In this document: one piece after another, positions 1-8,397 of the stretch
Layout of the letters: each line of letters starts with the position of its first letter
How positions within the stretch are numbered: position 1 is the stretch's first letter
From: Geofilum rhodophaeum
GTDB taxonomy: Bacteria > Bacteroidota > Bacteroidia > Bacteroidales > Marinilabiliaceae
Length of the DNA stretch: 64,000 nucleotides
Direction: 5' to 3'
Assembly (NCBI RefSeq): GCF_002210225.1
Contig: NZ_MWUJ01000005.1
Coordinates: forward strand, 124,001-188,000
Notes under the pieces: model-generated
What the model saw: only the letters and a program-made list of their open reading frames with translations
Databases searched by the model: none
What the model was told of the DNA's origin: nothing
Translations under genes and position numbers: made by a program

Positions 1-743
1 CTACCGGCAAGGGTTTTGCCATTGGTAGTGCGGCCTTGACGGCTCTGGCGCTTCTGGCTTCTTACTTTGAGGAGGTGCGCATGATGTTTGTGAAGATTTT
101 GGATGCCCCGGAAACATTGATCAATAATGTGCCGGCTATTGAGGCTTCCTTTTACGATTTTGTACAGCATTACGAAATCCATCTGATGAACCCCATGGTG
201 ATTGTGGGTATGTTTTTGGGGGTGATGTCGGTCTTTGTTTTCAGTGGCATGACCATGAATGCGGTGGGTAGAGCCGCACAACAGATGGTGGATGAGGTGC
301 GTCGTCAGTTTAAGTCGATTCCCGGCATCATGGAAGGTACTTCTGAGCCCGATTATGCCCGTTGTGTGGAGATCTCTACCAAAGGGGCGCAGCGCGAAAT
401 GATGACGCCTTCTTTGTTGGCGCTGTTGATCCCTGTCGTGGTGGGCGTGGTATTTGGCGTTCCGGGTATTGCCGGTCTGCTTTTGGGTACCATTACCAGT
501 GGTTTTGCCCTGGCTATTTTTATGGCCAATGCGGGTGGCGCCTGGGACAATGCCAAGAAGTACGTGGAGGAAGGTCACCATGGTGGCAAGGGTTCCGAAA
601 CACACAAAGCTACGGTTATTGGGGACACTGTAGGCGATCCATTTAAGGATACTTCCGGCCCGAGTTTGAACATTCTGATTAAACTGATGGTGATGGCTTC
701 GGTCGTTACGGTGGGCGTTGCGGTGTCGTATCACTTGTTTTAG
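1..743 (+). CDS. hppA: Membrane-bound ion-pumping pyrophosphatase, C-terminal part (5' end outside window)
   Basis: Couples hydrolysis of pyrophosphate to pumping of H+ or Na+ across the inner membrane. The frame is open from the first bases of the window and begins with the family signature [15 protein letters not shown], so only about the last 245 residues are present. Several hydrophobic segments follow, then the conserved [16 protein letters not shown] and [27 protein letters not shown] blocks of the last active-site loops, and a short C-terminal helix. The glycine in TGKG, where K+-independent enzymes usually carry threonine, suggests the K+-dependent class; whether H+ or Na+ is pumped cannot be read from this part. 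A strong terminator follows the stop codon. Confidence 0.96.
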   Translation, partial: TGKGFAIGSAALTALALLASYFEEVRMMFVKILDAPETLINNVPAIEASFYDFVQHYEIHLMNPMVIVGMFLGVMSVFVFSGMTMNAVGRAAQQMVDEVRRQFKSIPGIMEGTSEPDYARCVEISTKGAQREMMTPSLLALLIPVVVGVVFGVPGIAGLLLGTITSGFALAIFMANAGGAWDNAKKYVEEGHHGGKGSETHKATVIGDTVGDPFKDTSGPSLNILIKLMVMASVVTVGVAVSYHLF

Positions 744-769
744 GGCACACCATCCTGTCCTAATCATGG

Positions 770-797
770 CCCAGGACTTCAGTCCTGGGTTTTTTTA
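770..797 (+). terminator. Rho-independent terminator of the pyrophosphatase gene
   Basis: A perfect 9-bp inverted repeat (CCCAGGACT/AGTCCTGGG, two bases between the arms) is followed by a run of seven T. It lies 26 bases after the pyrophosphatase stop and just before the stop of the convergent cls gene. Confidence 0.9.
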
Positions 798-2258
798 TAG
801 CAGGGGACTGACGAGGCGGGCGAAGGATTCTTTGATTTTTTCGGTTTTGGGGCGTTGGGGCCAGTCGTAGAGGGTGATTTCCCGGGAGTCTTTGAGGTCG
901 TTGAGGAAGGTGCTTTGCAAGTCCTGAGCGGTTTCTTCATCAAAAATAAAGGCGGTTGTTTCGTAGTTTTGTTCAAAACTGCGGAAGTCCATGTTGGCAG
1001 AGCCAACGATGCCTACCTGGCTGTCGACCACCATGACCTTGGAGTGCAGGAAGCCTTTTTGGTAAAAGTAGAAGCGCACCTGGGCATCGAGCATTTCGCG
1101 GATGAAGGAGCGGGAGGAGAGCAGGGTGATGTGGGCGTCGCTGCGTTCTGGAATGAGGATGCGCACATCTACTCCGCCCAGCGCGGCTGTCTTCAGTGCC
1201 ATCAATACGCTCTCGCTGGGCATAAAATAGGGGGTGGCGATGTAAACATAGCGACGGGCTGCAACGATGGCGTGAAATATGCCCATCATAATGCCGGGCC
1301 AATCGGAATCGGGTCCGCTGGCTACGATTTGCACCATTTTTTGACCTTGTGCTTCCATAGTGGGGAAGTATTTGCGGTCGTGCAGCTCGTGCTGACTCAC
1401 AAAAAACCAGTCGGTTAAGAATACGGTTTGGAGGGTCTTTACGGCATCTCCGCTGATGCGCATGTGGGTGTCGCGCCAGATGCCGTAGTCCTTGCTTCCT
1501 TTTTCGTAGCGGTCGGCAATGTTGATGCCGCCTAAGAAACCGGTATGTCCGTCGATGATCACAATCTTTCGGTGGTTGCGGTAGTTGACCTTGCTGGTGA
1601 GGTTGGGGAAGCGGACTTGCAGAAAGGAATAGGCCTGGATGCCGGCGTTCCACATTTCCCGGAAAAAGGGTTTCTTCAGCTCCCAGCTGCCTACGTCGTC
1701 TACAATCAGACGAACCTCCACGCCCTGAGCAGCTTTGCGCTTGAGCAGGGCTTTTATTTTTCCACCGATTTCGTCGTCGGCAAAGATGTAGTATTCGAGG
1801 TGGATGAACTTTTCGGCGGCCTCGAGTGCTTCCAGTATGGCCTGAAAAGTGGGGCCCCCGTTCTGGAGGATTTGAAGCTGGTTGCCTACGGTAACTACGG
1901 CATTGCTGTTGTTGAGCAGCAGCTGGATGAGGGTCCGCTTTTCTTCAAGCGCCTGATTGTCGAACATTTGCCCCTCCGACAGTCGGTGAATCTGGGCGTG
2001 GGCCAGATTGGAGAGCAGGTCCACATTGCGGAGCCCCTTGCGGGCAATGATTTTTTCCTTGCGAAAATTTTGTCCGAAGAAGATGAAAAAGACGAAGCCG
2101 AGTACCGGCAGCATCAGGAGCACCAGGACCCAGGATATGGTTTTCAGCGGATTGCGGTTTTCGAGCACGGTGAAAACCACCACCACCAGAATGCTGATGA
2201 TGTAGGCGACCAACAACAGGGGGTTGACAACGTCGATTATGGCTTGCAGGCTATCCAT
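795..2258 (-). CDS. cls: Cardiolipin synthase, phospholipase D type
   Basis: Condenses two phosphatidylglycerol molecules to cardiolipin in the inner membrane. The 487-residue protein has two N-terminal membrane segments (about residues 8-65, with the typical ISWVLVLLMLPVLGFVFFIFFG) and two HKD phospholipase D motifs: NHRKIVIIDG near residue 230 and LHSKVMVVDSQVGIVGSANMD near residue 410. Length and layout match bacterial Cls. The start is an ATG 33 bases after the stop of ribD, so the two genes probably share a transcript. Family members with different phospholipid specificity (ClsB/ClsC types) lack the two N-terminal membrane segments, which supports the ClsA-like call. Confidence 0.95.
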   Translation of the reverse strand: MDSLQAIIDVVNPLLLVAYIISILVVVVFTVLENRNPLKTISWVLVLLMLPVLGFVFFIFFGQNFRKEKIIARKGLRNVDLLSNLAHAQIHRLSEGQMFDNQALEEKRTLIQLLLNNSNAVVTVGNQLQILQNGGPTFQAILEALEAAEKFIHLEYYIFADDEIGGKIKALLKRKAAQGVEVRLIVDDVGSWELKKPFFREMWNAGIQAYSFLQVRFPNLTSKVNYRNHRKIVIIDGHTGFLGGINIADRYEKGSKDYGIWRDTHMRISGDAVKTLQTVFLTDWFFVSQHELHDRKYFPTMEAQGQKMVQIVASGPDSDWPGIMMGIFHAIVAARRYVYIATPYFMPSESVLMALKTAALGGVDVRILIPERSDAHITLLSSRSFIREMLDAQVRFYFYQKGFLHSKVMVVDSQVGIVGSANMDFRSFEQNYETTAFIFDEETAQDLQSTFLNDLKDSREITLYDWPQRPKTEKIKESFARLVSPLL

Positions 2259-2291
2259 GGGCAGTTCTGAAGGCTTTGTGGCATTAAGGTA

Positions 2292-3344
2292 CTAAATATT
2301 CCGAAAGTAGTAGAGGGTGCTGTTGCCAAAATCCTGTTGTTGCGCAGGAAAAACTTGCAATTGGGGTGCGCGCACGCCTTTTTGAAACCAGGTCTTGCCG
2401 GTAAACACCCGGGCTTCATCCCAGAGGCCCGCATCAATAAAGGCCTGGAGCAAGCGGGCTCCGCCTTCCACAATGAGGGACTGAATGTCTCTTTGATGGA
2501 GGTCCTTAAGCAGGGCGCTCAGCGGCTCTGCCCCGGCAAAAAGTATGCGTTCGGCCTGTTTGTTGTCGCGCTGTTCCTTTTGCGTATAGAGCAGGGTGGG
2601 ACAAGTCCCGTCGAAGAGGTCGAGGTAGTCGGGCAGTCTCCCGCCACGGTCCAGCACCAGGCGCAGGGGATGCGGCCCATGCCAGTCGCGCACCGTCAGC
2701 GAGGGGTTGTCTTTAAGGGCCGTTTCGGAACCCACTAAAATGGCTTGTTCGCGACTGCGCCAAAGGTGTACGGCGCGGCGGGCATGTGCGTTGGTGATCC
2801 AGGTGGGACGCCCGCCTTTTTGTGCTTCCCGGTCGATGTCGATGAAGCCATCGGTGGTCTGGGCCCACTTGAGCAGAATGTAGGGGCGTTTTTTCTCGTG
2901 AAAGGTGAAAAAGCGGCGGTTGAGTTCGCGACTTTCTTTTTCCAGAACACCTGAGATGACTTCGGTGCCCGTGCTCCTGAGATGCGCAATGCCCTTGCCG
3001 GCCACCTCTGAAAAGCTGTCGACACAGCCTACCACTACGCGTGGAATTTTCTTTTGACTGATGAGCAGGGAGCAGGGCGGGGTTTTGCCAAAATGAGCGC
3101 AGGGCTCCAGATTTACATAGAGGGTCGCTTCGCGCAGCAGGTCCTGGTTTTTAACGGCGTTGATGGCGTGGACTTCGGCATGGGGGCCGCCCGCCTGTCT
3201 GTGGTAGCCTTCGCCGATGATTTTTCCCTGGTGCACAATCACCGAACCCACCATGGGGTTGGGGTAGGTGAGTCCCTCAGCGCTCTGTGCCAGTTCCAGG
3301 CAGCGACGCATCCAGTGTTCATGACTTATGCTTACTGTACTCAT
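2292..3344 (-). CDS. ribD: Bifunctional riboflavin biosynthesis deaminase/reductase
   Basis: Catalyses deamination and then side-chain reduction of the pyrimidine intermediate of riboflavin synthesis. The N-terminal deaminase domain (about residues 5-150) has the zinc-binding signature HAEVHAI and PCAHFGKTPPCSLLI. The C-terminal reductase domain (about 150-350) has the VGSETALKDNPSLTVR and LIVEGGARLLQAFIDAGLWDE blocks. At 350 residues it is of normal length. It is divergent from prmC, with 83 bases between the two starts, and precedes cls on the minus strand. No FMN riboswitch is visible upstream. Confidence 0.96.
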   Translation of the reverse strand: MSTVSISHEHWMRRCLELAQSAEGLTYPNPMVGSVIVHQGKIIGEGYHRQAGGPHAEVHAINAVKNQDLLREATLYVNLEPCAHFGKTPPCSLLISQKKIPRVVVGCVDSFSEVAGKGIAHLRSTGTEVISGVLEKESRELNRRFFTFHEKKRPYILLKWAQTTDGFIDIDREAQKGGRPTWITNAHARRAVHLWRSREQAILVGSETALKDNPSLTVRDWHGPHPLRLVLDRGGRLPDYLDLFDGTCPTLLYTQKEQRDNKQAERILFAGAEPLSALLKDLHQRDIQSLIVEGGARLLQAFIDAGLWDEARVFTGKTWFQKGVRAPQLQVFPAQQQDFGNSTLYYFRNI

Positions 3345-3358
3345 GATGCCTTTGGTCC

Positions 3359-3390
3359 TTGTGTGGTTGCTAAGATAATGTTTATTTTTG
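3359..3390 (+). promoter_or_regulatory. Promoter of prmC
   Basis: The -7 box TATTTTTG at 3383-3390 matches the Bacteroidota consensus TAnnTTTG, with TTG at 3359-3361 as -33 element, 21 bases upstream. It ends 37 bases before the prmC start codon. Confidence 0.6.
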
Positions 3391-3427
3391 TGGCTACATT
3401 TTTCTTTTTTCCCTCAGCGACTATTTT

Positions 3428-4276
3428 ATGGATACGGTAAAGAGTGTGCGTGCGTACATCAGAGAGCGATTGACCCCTGTGGTGGGTGAGCAGGAGGTGC
3501 AGCAATTTGTCCGCCTGATTTTTGAACACCTGCGCGGCTACAGTTGGACCGAGCTCCTGCTGAAGGGAGAGGAGCCGCTGCAGCCGGAAGAAAGCGACTT
3601 TGTGGAAGAGGTCGTGGCGCGCCTGCAGCGGCACGAGCCGCTGCAGTATGTGCTGGGAAGCACGGAGTTTCTGGGTCTTCAACTGGACGTGGGTCCCGGG
3701 GTGCTGATTCCTCGTCCCGAAACAGAGGAGTTGGTACAGTGGATTTTGGAGGAACACGGGGAACGAAGGCTGCGGCTTTTGGAGGTGGGGACAGGCAGTG
3801 GCTGTATTCCCATTGCGCTGAAGCACGCACGCCCCCGGTGGGAAGTCGCCGCCTGGGACGTGTCGGAAATCGCCATTGAGCAGGCCCGCGGGAATGCCCG
3901 GAAAAACAATGTGGAGGTGACTTTTCGACAGCAGGATGTGTTGACTTATCAGGCCGAGAAAGCGCGTTGGGAGGTGGTGGTGAGCAATCCTCCTTATGTG
4001 ACCCACAAGGAGGCCGCTTTGATGGATGCCAATGTGCTGCAGTATGAGCCGCATTTGGCGCTTTTTGTGGCCGATCACGATCCGCTCTTGTTTTACCGCT
4101 GCATAGCGCAGGTGGCGCTGCAGGAGCTGGTGCCTGGAGGTCGCCTTTACTTCGAAATTAATGAGGCCTATGGTGCCGAGACAACAGCCCTGCTTACAAG
4201 TATGGGTTTTGTGGCCTTGAGTCTGCGGAAGGACCTGTCGGGGCGCGATCGGATGCTTCGGGCGCAGAAACCCTGA
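3428..4276 (+). CDS. prmC: Peptide chain release factor glutamine methyltransferase
   Basis: Methylates the GGQ glutamine of release factors RF1 and RF2 using S-adenosylmethionine. The 282-residue protein has an N-terminal helical domain (about 1-85), the SAM-binding LLEVGTGSGCIPIALK near residue 118, and the catalytic N-P-P-Y motif in VVSNPPYVTHKE near residue 187. The RPETEELVQWIL block is also typical of PrmC and separates it from the 50S-specific PrmB. It ends 4 bases before the stop of the convergent acpH gene. Confidence 0.95.
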   Translation: MDTVKSVRAYIRERLTPVVGEQEVQQFVRLIFEHLRGYSWTELLLKGEEPLQPEESDFVEEVVARLQRHEPLQYVLGSTEFLGLQLDVGPGVLIPRPETEELVQWILEEHGERRLRLLEVGTGSGCIPIALKHARPRWEVAAWDVSEIAIEQARGNARKNNVEVTFRQQDVLTYQAEKARWEVVVSNPPYVTHKEAALMDANVLQYEPHLALFVADHDPLLFYRCIAQVALQELVPGGRLYFEINEAYGAETTALLTSMGFVALSLRKDLSGRDRMLRAQKP

Positions 4277-4280
4277 GTGC

Positions 4281-4889
4281 TTAAATCGCCTCTTGGTTGG
4301 GGGCCTGTTCGTTCTCCAGGAAGCTGCTGCTCATGTGCTGCACCTCCTCGAAAAAACTTTCGAATTGTTGCGTGAGGATCTCGTAATGGTCCTGGATTTG
4401 CACCACGGCCCAGCCGCCATGGTCGGGCAGGGAAGAATAGTGCGCCATAATTTGGAGGGTGCGTTCCACGCCTTGGAGACTGCGGTAGTGTTCCATGCGG
4501 CGACTCTTAATGAGGAAGGGCAGAAATTGTTTTACGGGGCGTGGCAAAATAAAGTAATGCTGCAACAAGGTGTGGTGCGCTGCCGACACAAAGCGATGCA
4601 GCGATTGGGTGGCATGGCGGCTCCAGTTCAAGGCCAGCAAATGGTCGTACACAATGTCGATCACCACGCCTGCATAGCGGCCGTAGTAGGGCTTAAAAAG
4701 GCTTGCACTCTCCCTGGTCAGCGGGTGGGCATCCATAAAGCTGTCGATTTGGCGGTGCAGCAAAATGCCTTTCTGTACATCCGGTGCAAAGCGCTGGTAG
4801 CGGCGCCCCTTTACATGGTCGCCAATGAAATTGCCCACCCTGACTTCTTCGTTGGGGCCCGACAGGTATAAGTGCGCCAGATAGTTCAT
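4281..4889 (-). CDS. acpH: Acyl carrier protein phosphodiesterase (AcpH family)
   Basis: Members of this family remove the 4'-phosphopantetheine group from holo-ACP. The protein has 202 residues, close to the E. coli enzyme, and begins MNYLAHLYLSG, with the family blocks VGNFIGDHVKGR and LLHRQIDSFMDAHP, which supply conserved histidines and aspartates expected to bind metal. GVVIDIVYDHLLALNW follows in the middle. It is a member of the HD-like DUF479 superfamily. Its start lies just downstream of the terminator of the uxaBA operon, so it is probably a separate unit. The physiological role in Bacteroidota is not settled. Confidence 0.85.
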   Translation of the reverse strand: MNYLAHLYLSGPNEEVRVGNFIGDHVKGRRYQRFAPDVQKGILLHRQIDSFMDAHPLTRESASLFKPYYGRYAGVVIDIVYDHLLALNWSRHATQSLHRFVSAAHHTLLQHYFILPRPVKQFLPFLIKSRRMEHYRSLQGVERTLQIMAHYSSLPDHGGWAVVQIQDHYEILTQQFESFFEEVQHMSSSFLENEQAPNQEAI

Positions 4890-4903
4890 AAGTCCTGAAT
4901 GTA

Positions 4904-4943
4904 CAAAAAAAACCAGTCGCTCCCAAAAAAGGAAGCGACCGGT
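4904..4943 (-). terminator. Terminator of the uxaBA operon
   Basis: Read on the minus strand, CCGGTCGCTTCC and GGGAGCGACTGG form a near-perfect stem around a T-rich loop, followed by eight T. It lies about 30 bases past the uxaA stop codon. Confidence 0.85.
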
Positions 4944-4973
4944 TCACTCGACTCTCTCTCAATTTTTATCCTC

Positions 4974-6461
4974 TTACAGGGTAACCCCTGTTTTAAATAT
5001 CGCAATTTCTTTGAAGCCGCTTTTCTCGTGCTGCAGTTTTTCTCCACTGGCTACAGCACATACAAAGGCGATGAATTCTTCGAGCAGTGCGTCCATATCT
5101 TTCCCTTCCAGTAACCGACCGGCATTGAAATCGATCCAATTGCGCTTTTTGTTGAATAAGCTGCTGTTTGTAGATATTTTCATGGTCGGCACAAAGCTTC
5201 CGAAGGGTGTGCCCCTTCCGGTGGTAAAGAGGACCAGCTGACAGCCGCTGAAGCCCAGGGCCGATGCTGCCACCAGGTCATTGCCCGGCGCAGAAAGCAG
5301 GTTCAGGCCGTTCTTTTTCAAGGGCTCGGCGTATTGCAGTACATCTACCACCGTAGCTGTGCCCCCCTTTTGGGTACAACCCAGCGATTTGTCCTCCAAA
5401 GTGGAAATACCCCCGTCCTTATTTCCCGGTGAAGGATTCTCGTAAATGGGCAACTGGTGCCTGTTGTAGTAGTCCTTGAAGTCGTTGATCAGGTGCACCG
5501 TTTTTTCAAACACTTCCTGATTTTGGGCCCGCTCCATTAAGCGGGTTTCTGCACCAAACATTTCCGGCACCTCAGTCAGGATGGTGGTGCCCCCCTGGGC
5601 CACCAAGAAGTCGGAGAATACGCCCACCAGGGGATTGGCTGTGATGCCCGAGAAGCCATCCGAGCCGCCACACTTGAGTCCCACTTTCAACTCCGAAAGC
5701 GGCAGCGCTTCACGCCGGTCGGTACGCATCAGGGCATAAATTTCCTTCAACATGGCCAGACCCGCTTCCACCTCGTCTTCTACGTCCTGGGCCACCAGGT
5801 AACGGATGCGTTGCTCGTCGTACGAACCAATGAACTTTTTGAGGTGGGCAATCTGGTTGTTTTCGCAGCCCAGGCCGATGACCAGCACGCCGCCGGCGTT
5901 GGGATGGTTGATGAGGTCGGCCAGTGCTTTTTGGGTGTTCACATGGTCGTCGCCCAGCTGTGAGCAGCCGTAACTGTGCTTGAATACTTCTACGGCATCA
6001 ATATCGTCGGGCTGCATTTCCTGCTTAAACCGATCTACAATTTGCTGGGCCTGACCGTTGACGCAACCCACGGTAGGAACTATCCAGAGCTCGTTGCGAA
6101 TGCCGGTTTTTCCGTTGCTGCGACGATAGCCCTGAAAAGTCAGGTCCCGCTTTTCGAAGCGAGGGCCATGCAGCTTTTGCTCAAAAGTGTAGGACAGGTT
6201 GTCGTGCAGATTCGTCTTCAGGTTGTGGGTGTGTACGTGACTGCCTGTTGCTATGTCGCTCAGCGCATGGCCAATGGCTGCGCCGTATTTTATGATGTTT
6301 TCCCCTGCTTTGAGGTCCCTGAGCGCCACTTTGTGGCCCACCGGCACGTCGTTCAGCAGACTCAAACGGAAGGGGCCCACTTCCACTTGCTGGCCAGCTT
6401 TGGCGGCTTCGAGGCAGACCGCCACATTGTCGTCGGGGTGAATCAATAAAAATTTTGACAT
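4974..6461 (-). CDS. uxaA: Altronate dehydratase
   Basis: Dehydrates D-altronate to 2-keto-3-deoxygluconate in hexuronate (galacturonate) breakdown. The 495-residue protein has the small N-terminal SAF-type domain (about 1-95) fused to the large catalytic domain, as in E. coli UxaA. Recognisable blocks are TVGCVNGQAQQIVDRF, HSYGCSQLGDDH, VLVIGLGCENNQI, LKCGGSDGFSGITANP and the TTGRGTPFG region near residue 415; the conserved cysteines probably hold Fe2+ or Fe-S. It starts 20 bases after the uxaB stop, so the two are an operon carrying consecutive pathway steps. Confidence 0.95.
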   Translation of the reverse strand: MSKFLLIHPDDNVAVCLEAAKAGQQVEVGPFRLSLLNDVPVGHKVALRDLKAGENIIKYGAAIGHALSDIATGSHVHTHNLKTNLHDNLSYTFEQKLHGPRFEKRDLTFQGYRRSNGKTGIRNELWIVPTVGCVNGQAQQIVDRFKQEMQPDDIDAVEVFKHSYGCSQLGDDHVNTQKALADLINHPNAGGVLVIGLGCENNQIAHLKKFIGSYDEQRIRYLVAQDVEDEVEAGLAMLKEIYALMRTDRREALPLSELKVGLKCGGSDGFSGITANPLVGVFSDFLVAQGGTTILTEVPEMFGAETRLMERAQNQEVFEKTVHLINDFKDYYNRHQLPIYENPSPGNKDGGISTLEDKSLGCTQKGGTATVVDVLQYAEPLKKNGLNLLSAPGNDLVAASALGFSGCQLVLFTTGRGTPFGSFVPTMKISTNSSLFNKKRNWIDFNAGRLLEGKDMDALLEEFIAFVCAVASGEKLQHEKSGFKEIAIFKTGVTL

Positions 6462-6481
6462 GGTGTTGTGTTTATGGGGTG

Positions 6482-7960
6482 TTACGACATTTGCATCAAT
6501 GGGTTGTTCTTATGCAGGACTGCTTTTACTGCCTTGCGCATGCCCACTTGCTGAATAAGGAAGAGGTAATGGCTGACCGAAATGGTGAGGTTGGGCACTT
6601 CATTGAGGTCGCGTTTCCAAACTTTTTCGAGGCGCAGTACTTTCTCTACCAGCTGGTAAATTGAAATGGGGCGACCGTCGCATTCGGCCCAGGCTTCTTT
6701 ATAGAAATCCATGATCCATTTATCGTCCTGTATCTGGTAATGTTGGCCGTTGGCCTCTCCTTTAAAATAGGCAATCATAGCCGCCAGCGAAAAAACCAGT
6801 TTTTGAGGCAGCATGCCGTTGTTTTCGTAGTAGTGGAGCAGACTGGGCAGGTTGCGGGTTTCCCATTTGCTCATGGCATTGAGTGCAATGCTTTGCCATT
6901 GGTGACGGATGTAGGGATTGCGGAAGCGCTCCAGAATTTTCTTGGCAAAGGTTTTCAACTCCTTGTCCGGTCCGTCCAATACCGGCAGCACCTCATCGTA
7001 AACCAAATCGCGCATAAATTCTCCGGTCTCCAGGTTCTCAAAGGCTTCGCGAACGGTATCTATGCCGCTCAAAAAGGAAACGGCGTAGCTTCCGGTGTGA
7101 CAGCCGTTGAGTACCTGCACCTTTTGCTCGCGGTAGCGGGTCATGTCCTTTACAAACTTAACATCCAAGCCCGCTTTTTTCGCCGGAAATTCTTTTTCGA
7201 CCCACTCGGGCGCTTCGATTACCCAAAAGTGGAAGTATTCCCCTACTACGACCAGCTTGTCCTCAAAGCCCAATTCTTCCTGAATGGCCTGGATGTCGTC
7301 TTTGGGGAAGCCCGGTACAATGCGATCGACCAGCGTGTTGCAAAAGCAGCAGGCGTTTTCAATCCAATCGAGGAAGTCTGCTTCCAGTTCCCATTTGCGC
7401 GCATGCTGCAGCACGTACTTCTTCAGAATGTCCCCGTTGCGGTCGATGAGTTCGCAGGGGAAGAAAATCAGGCCCTTGGAAGGGTCGCCCTGGAAAGCCT
7501 TATAGCGTTGATGTAAGAGCGCTGTTACTTTTCCCGGAAAAGAGTTTTGGGGCTTCATGTCCAGGCGGTCGTTCTCGTCCCACGATATGCCCGCCTCGGT
7601 GGTGTTGGAAACCACAAAGCGCAGCTCGGAATTGAGAATGGCGCTTTGGTATTGTTCGTAGTGGGTGTAAGGATTGATCCCTTTGTTGATGCAGTCGATG
7701 AGACTGTATTCCTGTATGGGCTCGCCATCCTTAATGCCCTTGAGGTAAACATGGTAAAGGCCATCCTGGTCGTTAAGCATATCTACCATGCCATTGGCCA
7801 GGGGTTGAACCACATCGATTCCGCTGTTGAAGTCGATCTCCTGGTTCATCTTATTCACAATCCAGTCGGTAAAGGCGCGTAGGAAATTGCCCTCTCCAAA
7901 TTGCAGGATTCTACTGGGATAGGATTTGGCCTGACTGGCTGTCTCGCGGTTCAGTTTCAT
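6482..7960 (-). CDS. uxaB: Tagaturonate reductase (altronate oxidoreductase)
   Basis: Reduces D-tagaturonate to D-altronate with NADH. The 492-residue protein belongs to the mannitol dehydrogenase/polyol dehydrogenase family: the Rossmann part begins with ILQFGEGNFLRAFTDWIV near residue 18, and the C-terminal domain has KVQVLNGCHTGSYAVSFLSG near residue 285. Length and motifs fit UxaB better than the fructuronate reductase UxuB. It is the first gene of the uxaBA unit. The isomerase UxaC and the 2-keto-3-deoxygluconate kinase and aldolase needed for the full pathway are not in the window. Confidence 0.93.
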   Translation of the reverse strand: MKLNRETASQAKSYPSRILQFGEGNFLRAFTDWIVNKMNQEIDFNSGIDVVQPLANGMVDMLNDQDGLYHVYLKGIKDGEPIQEYSLIDCINKGINPYTHYEQYQSAILNSELRFVVSNTTEAGISWDENDRLDMKPQNSFPGKVTALLHQRYKAFQGDPSKGLIFFPCELIDRNGDILKKYVLQHARKWELEADFLDWIENACCFCNTLVDRIVPGFPKDDIQAIQEELGFEDKLVVVGEYFHFWVIEAPEWVEKEFPAKKAGLDVKFVKDMTRYREQKVQVLNGCHTGSYAVSFLSGIDTVREAFENLETGEFMRDLVYDEVLPVLDGPDKELKTFAKKILERFRNPYIRHQWQSIALNAMSKWETRNLPSLLHYYENNGMLPQKLVFSLAAMIAYFKGEANGQHYQIQDDKWIMDFYKEAWAECDGRPISIYQLVEKVLRLEKVWKRDLNEVPNLTISVSHYLFLIQQVGMRKAVKAVLHKNNPLMQMS

Positions 7961-8019
7961 GGTTCTTGTGGTTTGTGGTTGAGATGATTGCTGCGGTTTG
8001 TTTGGGTACCGTGTGTTTT

Positions 8020-8037
8020 ACCGTTACCGAAAACGGT
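8020..8037. promoter_or_regulatory. Candidate operator in the uxaBA leader
   Basis: ACCGTT and AACGGT form a perfect 6-bp inverted repeat with a 6-base spacer containing a CG step. Size and symmetry resemble binding sites of LacI-family regulators, which commonly control hexuronate genes. It lies about 60 bases upstream of uxaB and downstream of the -7 box. The assignment is inferred from symmetry and place only. Confidence 0.4.
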
Positions 8038-8108
8038 TTTGTTGCTTGTTGGTGATTTTGGGGTGTAAGGCTTTGGTTGAGTGCTTTCTGTGCTTCATTT
8101 CGTCGCTG

Positions 8109-8116
8109 CAAAGATA
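8109..8116 (-). promoter_or_regulatory. Promoter -7 box of uxaBA
   Basis: TATCTTTG on the minus strand is an exact TAnnTTTG match about 150 bases upstream of the uxaB start. No clear TTG -33 element is seen at the expected spacing. Confidence 0.5.
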
Positions 8117-8280
8117 GGGTGGATTTATGGATAATGGAAGCTTTATCCGTGTGTTTTTTGTGCTTTAATGATTTTTAAATATTGAGAATTGTCTATTTAT
8201 CTACAAATAAGGTAATTGCGTAAACACGAGTGTTTCGTTAACGAACACGGTGGAGGTCTATTTTTATGTTGTAAAACAGC

Positions 8281-8366
8281 AAGGCCCCCTGCCTGAGGCA
8301 GGAGGGCCTTGTATAAAATAGGACCTGAGGATAAAGAGGCGCCCAGCCTGCTTTATTCCTCAGGTC
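8281..8366 (-). terminator. Double hairpin after pfkA, probable terminator region
   Basis: Two hairpins lie in series. 8322-8366 is a roughly 15-bp stem (GACCTGAGGA with TCCTCAGGTC, one bulge) capped by an inner AGGC/GCCT stem; 8281-8310 is an inverted repeat of AAGGCCC with CCTGCC. They begin about 30 bases after the pfkA stop on the minus strand. The T-run expected of a textbook terminator is weak, so they could also protect the mRNA end. Confidence 0.55.
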
Positions 8367-8397
8367 TTCGTAACAGACCATTTATGAATATTCCGGG

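Larger units (their letters stand above)
7961..8397. other. Intergenic region between uxaB and pfkA
   Basis: No convincing gene is present in these 437 bases. From the uxaB side they hold the uxaBA leader with a candidate operator (8020-8037), a -7 promoter box (8109-8116), an AT-rich stretch with a second small palindrome (CGTTAACG core, within 8230-8246), and two large hairpins (8281-8310 and 8322-8366) just after the pfkA stop. Confidence 0.7.
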
